A stretch of 64,000 bases of DNA from Microvirga aerophila (GCF_003332305.1 NZ_QOIO01000016.1:48238-112237), one strand, 5' to 3'. Counted from the stretch's first letter, positions 36,805-46,023 are shown. Made by a program: numbers and translations. Notes: generated from the letters alone by a model not told the origin.

Positions 36805-37065
36805 TCACAAAAGGCGCAGTTGCACCGCGAGCCATAGGGCGAGGACCACCACGCCCACAAGGGAAAGCGCGCGGCCGATGCGCCGTCCCCACAACTCGAT
36901 GGGATCCGTGCCGCCATGCTCATCTTGGCCGATCGCGTCCTTGCCGGCAAAATGATCCTGAACCCGGTGGCTCATGCGCGCGAGCGACGAGGAACCCACC
37001 GTTTCCGCATCGCGCCGGACGCCTTCCAGCGCCTCGCGGGCTTCCCGGTCCTGTTCGCTCATCAT
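36805..37065 (-). CDS. Small single-pass membrane protein
   Basis: This 86-residue protein has a charged helical N-terminus (EQDREAREALEGVRRDAE) and one C-terminal transmembrane helix (about 66-84, ALSLVGVVVLALWLAVQL), so it is tail-anchored. AGGAG lies five bases before the ATG. It is directly upstream of the metallopeptidase gene. No family recognised. Confidence 0.78.
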   Translation of the reverse strand: MMSEQDREAREALEGVRRDAETVGSSSLARMSHRVQDHFAGKDAIGQDEHGGTDPIELWGRRIGRALSLVGVVVLALWLAVQLRLL

Positions 37066-37180
37066 CGGATCTCCTGGCGCATGGCGCTTCGAAAGGGGCG
37101 CGGGTTTTTCAGGCGCAAACGATGCGCTGGTGTCTGTTTAATCCTGCTTAACCACGGAGCGCAAACTGAACGGACCATTC

Positions 37181-37205
37181 GGAACGGGTTCAGGTTCCTA
37201 GCGTT
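37181..37205 (+). promoter_or_regulatory. EcfG-type general stress promoter (GGAAC-N16-CGTT)
   Basis: GGAAC at 37181-37185 and CGTT at 37202-37205 are separated by exactly 16 bases and lie 33 bases before the start of the small secreted protein at 37238. This matches the published consensus for alphaproteobacterial EcfG sigma factors. Activity is inferred. Confidence 0.7.
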
Positions 37206-37237
37206 AAGCTCCGGACATTCATTCTCACGATGAGGCT

Positions 37238-37552
37238 ATGATGCGTAAGTTTCTGACGATCCTGGCGACAGCCGGGCTGGTGGCTTTCGGTTCGGGCGCG
37301 GCTTCGGCCCAAGAGTTCAATGTGCGTATAGGCGGCAGCGATCATGGCCGTCACCATGTGGTTCGCGAAGTCCGCGAGCGCCCCTCTGTGTCCCGTCATG
37401 TGATCGAGCGCCGGATCGTGCGCCCCGCCCGCACCCGCACCGTATGCCGGACCGTGATCCGCGAGCGCGTGCGCGGCAACGGCGTTGTGGTCCGTCGTCC
37501 GACCGAGGTCTGCCGTCAGGTTGTGGCCGGGCGTCGCGTCTACGTCGACTAA
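37238..37552 (+). CDS. Small basic secreted protein, EcfG-controlled candidate
   Basis: This 104-residue protein has a signal peptide (to GAASAQEF, about residue 24). The mature part is very Arg/Val-rich with an HHVVREVRERPSVSRHVIERR run and two cysteines (TVCRTV, EVCRQV). No domain is recognised. A stress-type promoter match precedes it and a strong terminator follows, so it is a monocistronic unit. It may be an envelope protein made under general stress; that is inference from the promoter. Confidence 0.8.
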   Translation: MMRKFLTILATAGLVAFGSGAASAQEFNVRIGGSDHGRHHVVREVRERPSVSRHVIERRIVRPARTRTVCRTVIRERVRGNGVVVRRPTEVCRQVVAGRRVYVD

Positions 37553-37572
37553 GTTTGGAAGACCCCAAGTAG

Positions 37573-37607
37573 AAAGGGCGGCGACCTCACCGGTCGCCGC
37601 CCTTTTT
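37573..37607. terminator. Bidirectional intrinsic terminator
   Basis: AAAGGGCGGCGACC-TCAC-CGGTCGCCGCCCTTTTT forms a 13- to 14-bp stem between the convergent small secreted gene and leuC, with A/T tails on both sides. Confidence 0.92.
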
Positions 37608-37626
37608 CATTTCGTTCCGGGAGGGC

Positions 37627-39033
37627 TTACTTCCAGGTGCGAATGTCCACGAAGTGGCCGGCAATCGCGGCGGCCGCCGCCATGGCGGGCGAGACCAGAT
37701 GGGTGCGGCCCTTGAAGCCCTGACGGCCCTCGAAGTTGCGGTTCGACGTGGAGGCGCAGCGCTCGCCGGGAGCGAGACGGTCCGCGTTCATGGCCAGGCA
37801 CATGGAGCAGCCGGGCTCGCGCCAGTCGAAGCCGGCTTCCTTGAAGATCTTGTCGAGACCCTCGGCCTCCGCCTGCATCTTCACGATGCCGGAGCCAGGC
37901 ACGATCATGGCATTGACCGATGGATTCACCGTGCGGCCCTCGACGATCTTTGCGACTTCGCGCAGGTCCTCGATGCGGCCGTTGGTGCACGAGCCGATGA
38001 AGACGCGGTCGAGGGTGATGTCGGTGATCTTGGTGCCGGGCTGGAGACCCATGTATTCCAGCGCGCGCCACTTGGAGCGACGCTTGTTCTCGTCCTGGAT
38101 GTCGTCCGGGTTCGGCACCGCGCCCGCCACCGAGATCACGTCCTCGGGGCTCGTGCCCCAGGTGACGATGGGCGGCAGGTTGGCGGCATCGAGCCGGATC
38201 TCCGAGTCGAAATAAGCGCCGTCGTCCGACTTCAGGCTTTCCCAGTAGCGCACCGCCGCGTCCCAGGCCTCGCCCTTGGGCGATTTGGGACGATTCTTGA
38301 GATACGCATAGGTCTTCTCGTCGGGAGCCACCATGCCGGCGCGGGCACCGCCCTCGATGGACATGTTGCAGATGGTCATCCGGCCTTCCATCGACAGGGA
38401 GCGAATGGCCTCGCCCGCATATTCGATCACGTGGCCGGTGCCGCCCGCGGTGCCGATCTCGCCGATGATGGCCAGGATGATGTCCTTGGCGGTGACGCCG
38501 GCGGGCAGCTGCCCGTCCACGGTCACGCGCATGTTCTTGGCCTTCTTCTGGATCAGCGTCTGCGTCGCGAGCACGTGCTCGACCTCCGACGTGCCGATGC
38601 CGTGGGCGAGCGCCCCGAAGGCCCCGTGGGTCGAGGTGTGGCTGTCGCCGCACACGATGGTCATGCCCGGCAGCGTAAAGCCCTGCTCGGGACCCACCAC
38701 GTGGACGATGCCCTGGCGGGTGTCGAGTTCGTTGTAGTACTCGACGCCGAAGTCACGGGCGTTCTGGGCCAGGGTCTCGACCTGCACGGCCGATTCCGGA
38801 TCCTCGATGCCGTGGGAGCGGTCGGTGGTGGGAACGTTGTGATCGACCACCGCCAGGGTCTTGTTGGGCTGGCGCACCTTGCGGCCGGTGAGGCGCAGGC
38901 CTTCGAAAGCCTGCGGGCTCGTGACCTCATGGACGAGGTGGCGGTCGATATAGAGAAGGCACGTCCCGTCCGCCTGCTGATCGACGACGTGGTCGTCCCA
39001 GATCTTGTCGTAGAGAGTACGGGCGTTGGCCAT
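37627..39033 (-). CDS. leuC: 3-isopropylmalate dehydratase large subunit
   Basis: This 468-residue LeuC has the 4Fe-4S cysteine motifs FIGSCTNGR and GCSMCLAMN, the substrate motif [31 protein letters not shown] and the ending RNFEGRQG...[13 protein letters not shown]. It works with LeuD in leucine synthesis. It is separated from leuD by 4 kb. The rplS gene lies upstream on the same strand, with its own terminator in between, so leuC has a separate promoter in 39034-39195. Confidence 0.97.
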   Translation of the reverse strand: MANARTLYDKIWDDHVVDQQADGTCLLYIDRHLVHEVTSPQAFEGLRLTGRKVRQPNKTLAVVDHNVPTTDRSHGIEDPESAVQVETLAQNARDFGVEYYNELDTRQGIVHVVGPEQGFTLPGMTIVCGDSHTSTHGAFGALAHGIGTSEVEHVLATQTLIQKKAKNMRVTVDGQLPAGVTAKDIILAIIGEIGTAGGTGHVIEYAGEAIRSLSMEGRMTICNMSIEGGARAGMVAPDEKTYAYLKNRPKSPKGEAWDAAVRYWESLKSDDGAYFDSEIRLDAANLPPIVTWGTSPEDVISVAGAVPNPDDIQDENKRRSKWRALEYMGLQPGTKITDITLDRVFIGSCTNGRIEDLREVAKIVEGRTVNPSVNAMIVPGSGIVKMQAEAEGLDKIFKEAGFDWREPGCSMCLAMNADRLAPGERCASTSNRNFEGRQGFKGRTHLVSPAMAAAAAIAGHFVDIRTWK

Positions 39034-39195
39034 TGTTCCAATCCGATGATGAAAGGGTTGTCTGGTGTTTAGCGGGTCTCAAACGTCATGAAAAGATGTC
39101 CTGACGGCGCACAGGTTTGAAAGCATCGCATAGCTGGCAGGCCCGGACGCCCAACAAACGACTGTGCCGGCTAGCGCGAAGCTTGCCCTGATATG

Positions 39196-39224
39196 CAAAA
39201 AGCGCGGCCGGGACCGCGCTTTCC
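39196..39224 (-). terminator. Intrinsic terminator after rplS
   Basis: Read on the minus strand, AAAGCGCGG-TCCCGG-CCGCGCTTTTT forms a stem followed by a five-base T run, 25 bases past the rplS stop. Confidence 0.85.
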
Positions 39225-39248
39225 AAACTGCCGTGCAGGCGGGACGCC

Positions 39249-39632
39249 TTACTCGGCGGCGGCCGGAGCCTTCTCCTGGCGGTCAGCGCGCTCGGCGATA
39301 CGGGCGGACTTACCGCGACGGTCGCGCAGGTAGTAGAGCTTCGCGCGGCGGACGGCGCCACGGCGCACGACCTTGATGGAATCGATGTTCGGGGAGTGGA
39401 CCGGGAACACGCGCTCGACGCCTTCGCCGTAGGAGATCTTGCGGACCGTGAAGCTCTCCTGGAGGCCGCCGCCGGACCGGGCGATGCAGACGCCTTCATA
39501 GGCCTGCACGCGGGAGCGCTCGCCTTCCTTGACCTTCACGTTGACGATCACGGTGTCGCCGGGCTGAAAATCGGGAATCGTCTTGCCGAGCTTGGCGATC
39601 TGTTCCTGCTCGAGCTGCTGAATGATGTTCAT
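39249..39632 (-). CDS. rplS: 50S ribosomal protein L19
   Basis: This 127-residue L19 begins [15 protein letters not shown] and has the typical [26 protein letters not shown] and [36 protein letters not shown]. The Ala/Lys-rich tail is common in alphaproteobacteria. The ATG at 39632 has AGGAG at eight bases. It is the last gene of the rpsP-rimM-trmD-rplS group, but 254 bases containing a palindromic repeat separate it from trmD. Confidence 0.97.
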   Translation of the reverse strand: MNIIQQLEQEQIAKLGKTIPDFQPGDTVIVNVKVKEGERSRVQAYEGVCIARSGGGLQESFTVRKISYGEGVERVFPVHSPNIDSIKVVRRGAVRRAKLYYLRDRRGKSARIAERADRQEKAPAAAE

Positions 39633-39785
39633 GGTCAATACTCCTGCCGTTGCGTGGCCCTGAGCAATCTCAAAACCCGCGGGATTTCGGCGTCCTGTTG
39701 TGATTTAGACGGCGGCCTATATCCGAATTCGCGGCCTTTGTCGAGCGGGGTTTGGCGTTTGATCAGCGCCCGCGCCCTGCTTCCT

Positions 39786-39884
39786 GTCATCCCGGACGCT
39801 GCAGGCGAGCCGGGATCGCCTGCAGGATAAAGCGCCGATCTCGTCGAGCGATCCCGCGTTCCGCTACGCAGCCCCGGGATGACG
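39786..39884. repeat. Palindromic repeat between trmD and rplS
   Basis: GTCATCCCGGACGCTGCAGG and a distal CCCCGGGATGAC form the outer arms; inner arms GCCGGGATCGCCTGC and AGCGATCCCGCG give a second pairing. It resembles the outer arms of the family B elements at 5758 and 41700. Located between cotranscribed genes. Confidence 0.65.
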
Positions 39885-39892
39885 AGGGAGGA

Positions 39893-40576
39893 TCAAGGCT
39901 CCAGCAGATCCGGCCTTCTTTCCCGCGTGATGCGCTCCGACTCCTCCCGCCGCCACCGGTCGATGGCCGCATGGTTGCCGTTGAGGAGCACCTCGGGGAT
40001 GGTGCGCCCCTCCCATTCGCGGGGGCGCGTGTAATGCGGGTATTCGAGGCGGTTCGACTCGAAGCTCTCCTCCGTGCCGGAGGCCTCCTTGCCCATGACT
40101 CCCGGCAGAAGCCGCACGCAGGCATCCAGCAGCACGAAGGCCGCCATCTCGCCGCCCGAGAGCACGTAGTCGCCGATGGAGACTTCCTCCAGCCCCCTGC
40201 CCTCGATCACCCGCTCGTCCACGCCCTCGAACCGGCCGCAGACGATGACGACGCCAGGACCCGCCGCAAGCTCACGCACCCGATCCTGGCGAAGCGGCTT
40301 GCCGCGCGGGGTCATGAGAAGCTTCGGGCGCGGATCGCCTTCGGGCACGTTGGCGTCGATGGCTTGGCTGAGCACATCGCAGCGGAGCACCATGCCGGGA
40401 CCACCCCCGGCCGGCGTGTCGTCAACGGTGCGATGACGGCCCAGGCCATGGTCGCGGATGTTCTTCGCCGTCAGGCTCCACACGCCCCGCGCGAGCGCAT
40501 CGCCCGACAAGGACATGCCGAGAGGGCCTGGAAACATGTCGGGATAGAGCGTGAGGATCGTGGTCGCAAAGGTCAC
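39893..40576 (-). CDS. trmD: tRNA (guanine37-N1)-methyltransferase
   Basis: This 227-residue TrmD has the trefoil-knot SAM-binding motifs [14 protein letters not shown] and [22 protein letters not shown], plus [11 protein letters not shown] near the C-terminus. It methylates G37 of several tRNAs to prevent frameshifting. The GTG start overlaps the rimM stop (GTGA), so translation is coupled. Confidence 0.97.
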   Translation of the reverse strand: MTFATTILTLYPDMFPGPLGMSLSGDALARGVWSLTAKNIRDHGLGRHRTVDDTPAGGGPGMVLRCDVLSQAIDANVPEGDPRPKLLMTPRGKPLRQDRVRELAAGPGVVIVCGRFEGVDERVIEGRGLEEVSIGDYVLSGGEMAAFVLLDACVRLLPGVMGKEASGTEESFESNRLEYPHYTRPREWEGRTIPEVLLNGNHAAIDRWRREESERITRERRPDLLEP

Positions 40577-41133
40577 GCCTCGTCCTCGGGATTCGGCTCG
40601 GGCTTGGCAGGCTCAAAGAAACCCTCGGGCAGCGCGACCACGACGCGCTTTTGCCCGACATCCACCACCGGCACGAAGTCCTTGGTGAAGGGCAGGAGTG
40701 CGGTCGCTCCATGCGGCAGGGGGGCGATTTCCAACAGGTCGCCGCCGCCGTAATTGGGCACGTTCACGATGGTGCCGATCGCCCGGCCGGTCTCGTTCTG
40801 GACCGGCAGCCCGATCAGGTCGGCGAGCAGGAACTCGTCCTCGTCCTCGGGAGGCGGGAGCTTGTCGCGTTCAAGGTAGAGTTCGACCCGGTTGAGGGCC
40901 TCGGCGGCCTCCCGGGAAATGACGCCCTCGACCTGTGCGATGAGGATGTCGGGCGCGCCGCCAGGGGCCTGGCGGACGTTTCTCTTGATCTGAAATTTTC
41001 GGCCATTCGCCGCCGTGAGCGGGCCGTAAGCGGCGATCGCGAGCGGATCGCCCGTATGGGATTTCAGCCGCACCTCGCCTTTGAGGCCATGGGCGCGGCC
41101 GAACTCGCCGACGAGGACGAGATCGTCCCGCAC
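40573..41133 (-). CDS. rimM: Ribosome maturation factor RimM
   Basis: This RimM (186 residues from the GTG at 41133) has the N-terminal domain [20 protein letters not shown] and the C-terminal PRC-barrel with [32 protein letters not shown]. It assists 30S head assembly by binding S19. The frame stays open to an ATG at 41301, but those 56 extra codons are mostly a palindromic repeat (41147-41270). I therefore place the start at the GTG, although the repeat-derived extension might be translated. Confidence 0.93.
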   Translation of the reverse strand: MRDDLVLVGEFGRAHGLKGEVRLKSHTGDPLAIAAYGPLTAANGRKFQIKRNVRQAPGGAPDILIAQVEGVISREAAEALNRVELYLERDKLPPPEDEDEFLLADLIGLPVQNETGRAIGTIVNVPNYGGGDLLEIAPLPHGATALLPFTKDFVPVVDVGQKRVVVALPEGFFEPAKPEPNPEDEA

Positions 41134-41146
41134 CGACGTGGTTAAC

Positions 41147-41270
41147 CCTCCTCCCCCTTGTGGGGAAGAGATGGGGGACGGTGTGTCAGCACCACGGTCT
41201 GAAGTCTTGGTGCTCACACCCCCACCCGCCGCTGGCGCGGACGCCCTCCCCGCAAGGGGGAGGGAGGAAG
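41147..41270. repeat. Family A palindromic repeat between rpsP and rimM
   Basis: CCTCCTCCCCCTTGTGGGGA at one end and TCCCCGCAAGGGGGAGGGAG at the other are inverted. GTGCTCACACCCCCACCCGCC lies inside. Same element type as 16108-16275. It separates two genes of a conserved ribosomal operon and leaves an open frame into rimM. Confidence 0.8.
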
Positions 41271-41306
41271 GGGAGCGCCGGTTGGAGCGCTCCTTCTTCA
41301 TGGTGT

Positions 41307-41660
41307 TTACGCAGCCTCGCCTTCGGCCGAAGCAGCAGCCTTGGCGGCAGCGCGCTCCTGGGCCTTCTTGCCCGGGACGGCCTTCTGCGGGTTGTTGCGC
41401 GGCGAGCGCTTGATGAGGCCGGCGGCGTCCAGGAAGCGCAGGACGCGATCGGTCGGCTGGGCGCCCTTGGCGAGCCAGGCCTGGATCTTGTCGGTCTCGA
41501 GGGTGACGCGGGTGGCGTCATCCTTCGGCTTCATCGGGTCGTAGGTGCCGACCTTCTCAATGAAGCGGCCATCGCGCGGGGAACGCGCGTCGGCAACGAC
41601 GATGCGGTAGTAGGGACGCTTCTTGGCGCCACCACGGGTCAGACGGATCTTCAGGGACAT
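41307..41660 (-). CDS. rpsP: 30S ribosomal protein S16
   Basis: This 117-residue S16 starts [26 protein letters not shown] and has [14 protein letters not shown] and [20 protein letters not shown]. The Ala/Lys-rich C-terminal tail is typical of alphaproteobacteria. GGAG lies seven bases before the ATG. It follows ffh on the same strand after 160 bases that hold a palindromic repeat. Confidence 0.97.
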   Translation of the reverse strand: MSLKIRLTRGGAKKRPYYRIVVADARSPRDGRFIEKVGTYDPMKPKDDATRVTLETDKIQAWLAKGAQPTDRVLRFLDAAGLIKRSPRNNPQKAVPGKKAQERAAAKAAASAEGEAA

Positions 41661-41699
41661 TCGGTTTCTCCTTTAAACTGTCCTTCGATCGAAACTCTC

Positions 41700-41808
41700 A
41701 TCGTCACTCCCAAGAAAGCGGGAACCCATAACCACCGCCGGCGCCAAACCTGGAACCACCGTGGTCATGGATCCCGGGCTGCGCTGCCGCGGTCCCGGGA
41801 TGACGGCG
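41700..41808. repeat. Family B palindromic repeat, copy 2
   Basis: This carries the same blocks as 5820-5920 in the same order: CGGGAACCCATAACCACCG, GCGCCAAACCTGGAA, GTGGTCATGGATCCCGGGCT. It ends with CGGTCCCGGGATGACG. Located between ffh and rpsP. Confidence 0.85.
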
Positions 41809-41820
41809 AACTTTAAAAAT

Positions 41821-43380
41821 TCACTTCTTCTTGCCTCCGAACGGGAAGCCGCCGATCCCGGGCAGACCCGGGATCTTGCCGCCGCCGAGGCCCGGAAGGC
41901 CCGGCACGCCCTTGGGCATCTGCGGCAGGCCGCCGCCGGCGCCGCCGGGGAAGTCGGGCAGCTTGCCGCCCATCTGCTTCTGCAGGGCCTCGATCTGCTC
42001 CGGGGTCGGCTGGGGCATGCCGCCCGCGCCGCCGCCAAGGCCGAACATCTTGCCGAGCGCGCCGGCCATGCCCTTGCCCTTGCCGCCGCCCATCACCCTC
42101 ATGACGTCGGCCATCTGCCGGTGCATCTTGAGGAGCTTGTTGACCTCCTCGACCTTGGCGCCCGCGCCCGAGGCGATGCGCTTCTTGCGCGACGCCTTGA
42201 GGATGTCGGGATTGCGGCGCTCGGCCGGGGTCATGGAATCGATGATGGCGCGCTGGCGCTTGATGATGCGGTCGTCAATGTTGGCGTTTTCGAGCTGTGC
42301 CTTCATCTTGGCCACGCCCGGCAGCATGCCGAGCATGCCCCCGATGCCGCCGATCTTTTCCATTTGACTGAGCTGGTCGCGCAGGTCCTCGAGATCGAAC
42401 TTGCCCTTGCGCATCTTGTCGGCCATGCGCTGGGCCTGCGCCTGGTCGAAGTTCTCGGCCGCCTTCTCGACGAGCGACACGATATCGCCCATGCCGAGGA
42501 TGCGGTTGGCCACGCGCGAGGGGTGGAACTCCTCGAGCGCATCGACCTTCTCGCCCGTGCCGATGAGCTTGATCGGCTTGCCCGTCACAGCGCGCATGGA
42601 GAGCGCCGCCCCGCCGCGGGCATCGCCGTCCATGCGGGTGAGCACGATGCCGGTGACGCCCAACCGCTGATCGAAGGCGCGCGCGGTATTGACCGCGTCC
42701 TGGCCGGTGAGCGCATCGGCCACCAGCAGCACCTCGTGCGGGCCGGTGGCGGCCTTCACCTCGGCGGCCTCGGTCATCATGGCTTCGTCCACGGTGACGC
42801 GGCCGGCGGTGTCGAGCATCACTACGTCGTAACCGCCCAGGCGCGCCGCATCCATGGCGCGCCGGGCGATCTGCACGGCGGACTGGCCTGCCATGATGGG
42901 AAGCGTGTCGACGCCCACCTGCTTGCCGAGCACCGCCAGCTGCTCCATGGCGGCAGGCCGGCGAGTGTCGAGGGAGGCGAGCAGCACCCGGCGCTTGTCC
43001 CGGTCGGTCAGGCGCTTGGCGATCTTGGCCGTGGTGGTGGTCTTGCCAGAGCCCTGGAGGCCGACCATGAGGATCGGCACCGGCGGGGCGGCGTTGAGGT
43101 CGATGACCTCCGCATCGGCGCCCAGCATCTCGACGAGTTGGTCGTGAACGATCTTGACCACCTGCTGGCCGGGCGAGACCGATTTCACAACCTCGGCGCC
43201 GACCGCACGGGCCCGCACCTTATCGGTGAAGGAGCGCACCACCTCGAGGGCCACGTCCGCCTCGAGCAGGGCGCGTCGCACTTCGCGCAGGGCTGCGTTC
43301 ACGTCCTCCTCGGTCAGCGCGCCGCGGCGCGTGAGACCATTGAGGATGTTGGAAAGTTTATCGGAAAGGCCCTCGAACAT
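41821..43380 (-). CDS. ffh: Signal recognition particle protein Ffh
   Basis: This 519-residue SRP54 GTPase has the N domain (1-90), the G domain with P-loop GLQGSGKTTT (107-116), DTAGRVTVDEAMM and TRMDGDARGGAALS, and a methionine-rich M domain (about 330-450). The Gly/Pro/Met-rich tail is typical of alphaproteobacteria. It binds signal sequences and SRP RNA and docks to FtsY, whose gene is 6 kb away. It starts 2 bases after the stop of the small YHS-like gene. I looked for the SRP RNA signature nearby and did not find it. Confidence 0.97.
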   Translation of the reverse strand: MFEGLSDKLSNILNGLTRRGALTEEDVNAALREVRRALLEADVALEVVRSFTDKVRARAVGAEVVKSVSPGQQVVKIVHDQLVEMLGADAEVIDLNAAPPVPILMVGLQGSGKTTTTAKIAKRLTDRDKRRVLLASLDTRRPAAMEQLAVLGKQVGVDTLPIMAGQSAVQIARRAMDAARLGGYDVVMLDTAGRVTVDEAMMTEAAEVKAATGPHEVLLVADALTGQDAVNTARAFDQRLGVTGIVLTRMDGDARGGAALSMRAVTGKPIKLIGTGEKVDALEEFHPSRVANRILGMGDIVSLVEKAAENFDQAQAQRMADKMRKGKFDLEDLRDQLSQMEKIGGIGGMLGMLPGVAKMKAQLENANIDDRIIKRQRAIIDSMTPAERRNPDILKASRKKRIASGAGAKVEEVNKLLKMHRQMADVMRVMGGGKGKGMAGALGKMFGLGGGAGGMPQPTPEQIEALQKQMGGKLPDFPGGAGGGLPQMPKGVPGLPGLGGGKIPGLPGIGGFPFGGKKK

Positions 43381-43382
43381 GA

Positions 43383-43598
43383 TTATTCAATTCCTTTCGC
43401 GAGGAGCGGCACGTCGCGATCCGCGATGGCCTTGTCGAAATGAGCGGTGGCGGCCTCGAACTTGTCGCGGCAGCCCGGATTACAGAAGCCGACGACCTCG
43501 CCGCGATAGCGGGTGAGCGAATCCGCCGCGATCGGCTTTGCCGACCACGGGCAGGTCTCGTTGACCGCGTCTTCTATGCGCAAGGTGTCTTTCGACAT
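43383..43598 (-). CDS. Small YHS/TRASH-like cysteine protein
   Basis: This 71-residue protein has ETCPWSAKPIAADSLTRYRGEVVGFCNPGCRDKFEAA. The Cys, FC and GC spacing resembles YHS/TRASH metal-binding domains. Homologous short proteins are sometimes labelled glutathione S-transferase, which the length does not support. AGAGG stands nine bases before the ATG at 43598; an ATG at 43607 would abut that site. It heads the ffh unit with a 2-base gap. Probable zinc or copper binding is inferred. Confidence 0.82.
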   Translation of the reverse strand: MSKDTLRIEDAVNETCPWSAKPIAADSLTRYRGEVVGFCNPGCRDKFEAATAHFDKAIADRDVPLLAKGIE

Positions 43599-43607
43599 TC
43601 GTTTCAT

Positions 43608-43950
43608 CCTCTTCCGTCATGGCCGCACTTGGTTCACGGCCATCCACGTCTTTCAAGCTCAAGGGCAAAGGCGTGGACGACCGGGACAAGCCCGGTCATG
43701 ACCCGTAGGGAAAGCTCCAAATGGAAGCGCGCCCGAGGGCGCATCGCGCTGTCGGGCGTTGACCTCCAGCCTCTCAGGGCTGGGCGGCGGCTCACATGGG
43801 CTCGCTCTACAGATTTACGGGCAGGACGTAAGAGTAAAACGCGGCGAAGTCAAGGAAAGAGCAAGCAATGAGGACTTGCAGGTTGGGCCCCGACCCTTGC
43901 CGATTGGATTTCGACACCCCACGCTTAAGGTCTCTCCGGGAAGATTTTTC
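43608..43950. other. Divergent intergenic region with family D repeat (43618-43708)
   Basis: These 343 bases lie between the YHS-like gene (minus) and the Tat-type hydrolase gene (plus). The part at 43618-43708 is a palindromic repeat with GGCCATCCACGTCTTTCAAG and CGTGGACGACCGGGACAAGCCCGGTCATGAC, a CCGGGACAAGCCCGG-type hairpin common in Hyphomicrobiales genomes. A CGCGCCCGAGGGCGC hairpin follows at about 43728. The rest (43760-43950) is not explained by any feature I recognise; I see no coding signal or known RNA. Confidence 0.55.
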
Positions 43951-45021
43951 ATGAACCGCCGTACTCTTCTCAAAGCCTTGAGCCTCCCTGCCTTGGCCGC
44001 CGCCGGCACGTTCGGCTGGATCGCCGCCGCGCGGGCAAAGAACGCCTATTACGAGGGCCCGGTCTCGGATCATTTCGACGGGGTGCGGTTCTTCTCCCCC
44101 GGTCAGCCGCAGGACAAGGGGCTCACCGAGCTCCTGCGCTGGCAGCTCGGCGGGGGCCGCAAGGACTGGCCGGAGAGTTTTCCGAGCCCCTTTCGCGACA
44201 AGCCCCCGGCATCGGTGGAAGGCCTGCGTGTCGCGCTGATCGGCCACGCCTCCTTCTTGATTCAGGTGGCCGGCATCAACATCCTGACCGATCCGGTCTT
44301 CGCCGAGCGGGCAAGCCCCGTCTCCTTCGCGGGACCCAAGCGCGTCAACGAGCCAGGCATCGCCTTCGACGACCTGCCGCCGATCCACGTGGTGCTGATC
44401 ACCCACAACCACTACGACCACCTCGATCTCGGCACGATCGACAGGCTGTGGCGGCGCAACCGTCCGCGCGTCATCGCGCCGCTCGGCAATGATGCGATCA
44501 TCCGGGCCGAGTATCCCGACATCGCGGTCGAGACCCGGGACTGGGGCCAGTCCGTCGATCTCGGCGACGGCGTTACGGCCCATCTGGAGCCCGCCTATCA
44601 CTGGTCGGCGCGGGGCATGAACGACCGGCGCATGGCGCTCTGGTGCGCCTATGTGCTCACCACGCCCGCAGGCGTCATCTACCACATCGGCGATACGGGC
44701 TTCGGCGACGGCCAGATCTTCCACCGGGTCAAGGAGCGCTTCGGCCAGCCTCGCCTCGCGCACCTGCCCATCGGGGCTTATGAGCCGCGCTGGTTCATGA
44801 AGCCCCAGCACATGAACCCGGACGACGCGGTGCGGGCGCTTACGATTCTCGGAGCCGAGCAGGCGCTGGGCCACCACTGGGGCACGTTCCGCCTCACCAA
44901 CGAGGGTGTCGAGGAGCCGGTGCAGGAGTTGGAGACGGCGCTCAGGGCTGCGGATGTTTCACCTGAACGCTTCCGGGCGCTGCGGCCGGGAGAGGCTTGG
45001 GACGCCGCGCCTCAATCCTGA
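43951..45021 (+). CDS. Tat-exported metallo-beta-lactamase-fold hydrolase (NAPE-PLD/UlaG-like)
   Basis: This 356-residue protein starts with a twin-arginine signal (NRRTLLKALSLPALAAAG). The metallo-beta-lactamase metal site is THNHYDHLD (His152, His154, Asp156, His157), with IGHASFLIQVAG and LTDPVFAERASPVSFAGPKR before it and YHIGDTGFGDGQIF and LGHHWGTFRL after it. This matches the NAPE-phospholipase D/UlaG-like subgroup, which hydrolyses phosphodiester or lactone substrates. A periplasmic, metal-loaded enzyme is expected because Tat carries folded proteins. The true substrate is unknown. Confidence 0.92.
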   Translation: MNRRTLLKALSLPALAAAGTFGWIAAARAKNAYYEGPVSDHFDGVRFFSPGQPQDKGLTELLRWQLGGGRKDWPESFPSPFRDKPPASVEGLRVALIGHASFLIQVAGINILTDPVFAERASPVSFAGPKRVNEPGIAFDDLPPIHVVLITHNHYDHLDLGTIDRLWRRNRPRVIAPLGNDAIIRAEYPDIAVETRDWGQSVDLGDGVTAHLEPAYHWSARGMNDRRMALWCAYVLTTPAGVIYHIGDTGFGDGQIFHRVKERFGQPRLAHLPIGAYEPRWFMKPQHMNPDDAVRALTILGAEQALGHHWGTFRLTNEGVEEPVQELETALRAADVSPERFRALRPGEAWDAAPQS

Positions 45022-45029
45022 GGCGGCCC

Positions 45030-45785
45030 TTACTCCTTTGGCTGAACGTAGATGTTCACCTTGAGATTGGTGTCCTGTGCATCCGTGAGATCGGTTACGT
45101 ATTCCTCGATGAACACATCCTTTGAGACGATGTCCTTCGCATCGAGATAGGCGGTAATCGTCTCATAGGTGCCGTCGATCTCGTCGTAGGCGTCCTCGTG
45201 GATGAAGCGGAAGGACTTGCCCTCGGGGGTCTTCCCGAATTTGATCTCAGGCGTGAGCTCGCTCTTTCCCTCAGGGGCCTGGGCGATGGGAATCATCGCC
45301 TCGTAGCGGAAGCCTGCGTCGTCCGTATGGACGAAGACCGTCAGCGGCCGGCCGGTGGGCGCGATGCCGGCTTTCTTGAGCTCGGTCTCGATCTTGGCGA
45401 AGGCGTTCTTCAGGTTGGTGAAACCATCATCCCATGTGCTCGTGCCCTGGAGCACCACGGTGGGCTTCGCTACGAGCACGCCCTCGTCCACGTTGGTGGG
45501 ATCGCCCGGATTGGGAAACAGCGTCGAGCGTCCGGCCGCCACGGGAGCCGGAGCCGTTTGCGCCGGGGCGGGAGTCGCCGGGGTTTCAGCCTGGGGAGCA
45601 GGCGTGGGGCTCGGCACCTGAGCCTGCGGCGCGGGTTGATCGTTCGAGGGCGCCGGGGGCGTGACGGGAGCCGGCGCAGGCGTCTCTACGCCCGCCGGAG
45701 GCGCAGCAGGCGCGGGCGGCGTCTGCGCCAGGGCTAAAGCCGGAACGAAAGCGAGGAGGACGAACAGACAAGAAGGCACTCGCAT
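45030..45785 (-). CDS. Secreted protein with Pro/Ala-rich linker and GyrI-like domain
   Basis: This 251-residue protein has a signal peptide ending LALAQTPPA. A long Pro/Ala linker spans about 21-85, and a C-terminal domain spans about 95-250. The latter's pattern (RPLTVFVHTDDAGFRYEAMIPI, FRFIHEDAYDEIDGTYETITAYLDA, FIEEYVTDLTDAQDTNLKVNIYVQPK) matches the SHS2/GyrI-like small-molecule-binding fold. Secreted forms are found in this lineage; the ligand is unknown. Its stop is 9 bases from the convergent hydrolase stop. Confidence 0.85.
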   Translation of the reverse strand: MRVPSCLFVLLAFVPALALAQTPPAPAAPPAGVETPAPAPVTPPAPSNDQPAPQAQVPSPTPAPQAETPATPAPAQTAPAPVAAGRSTLFPNPGDPTNVDEGVLVAKPTVVLQGTSTWDDGFTNLKNAFAKIETELKKAGIAPTGRPLTVFVHTDDAGFRYEAMIPIAQAPEGKSELTPEIKFGKTPEGKSFRFIHEDAYDEIDGTYETITAYLDAKDIVSKDVFIEEYVTDLTDAQDTNLKVNIYVQPKE

Positions 45786-46023
45786 GAAGAGCTCACCGGC
45801 GAATCAGGAGGGAGGTTGTTGTGTAACAGCATAGGAGGCTTTTTTCGGGGCCGCGAGATTGTCCTGTGCGGAATTCACGCAGCGCAACCGGCCGGCATTT
45901 GACCGGAAAGTGGGTGGCATGGAAAGTCCTGTTGAAACGGCCGCAATCCTTGCCGATCCTCGATCGCGGCAGGTCTTCAGGATGTTCCCGAAACAGCGTC
46001 AGGCCCAAGGCCGGTCAGGACAG

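Noticed and set aside
43608..43950. SRP (4.5S) RNA gene next to ffh
   Set aside because: The conserved GGTCAGG...GGAAGGAAGCAGC core is absent on both strands in the region.
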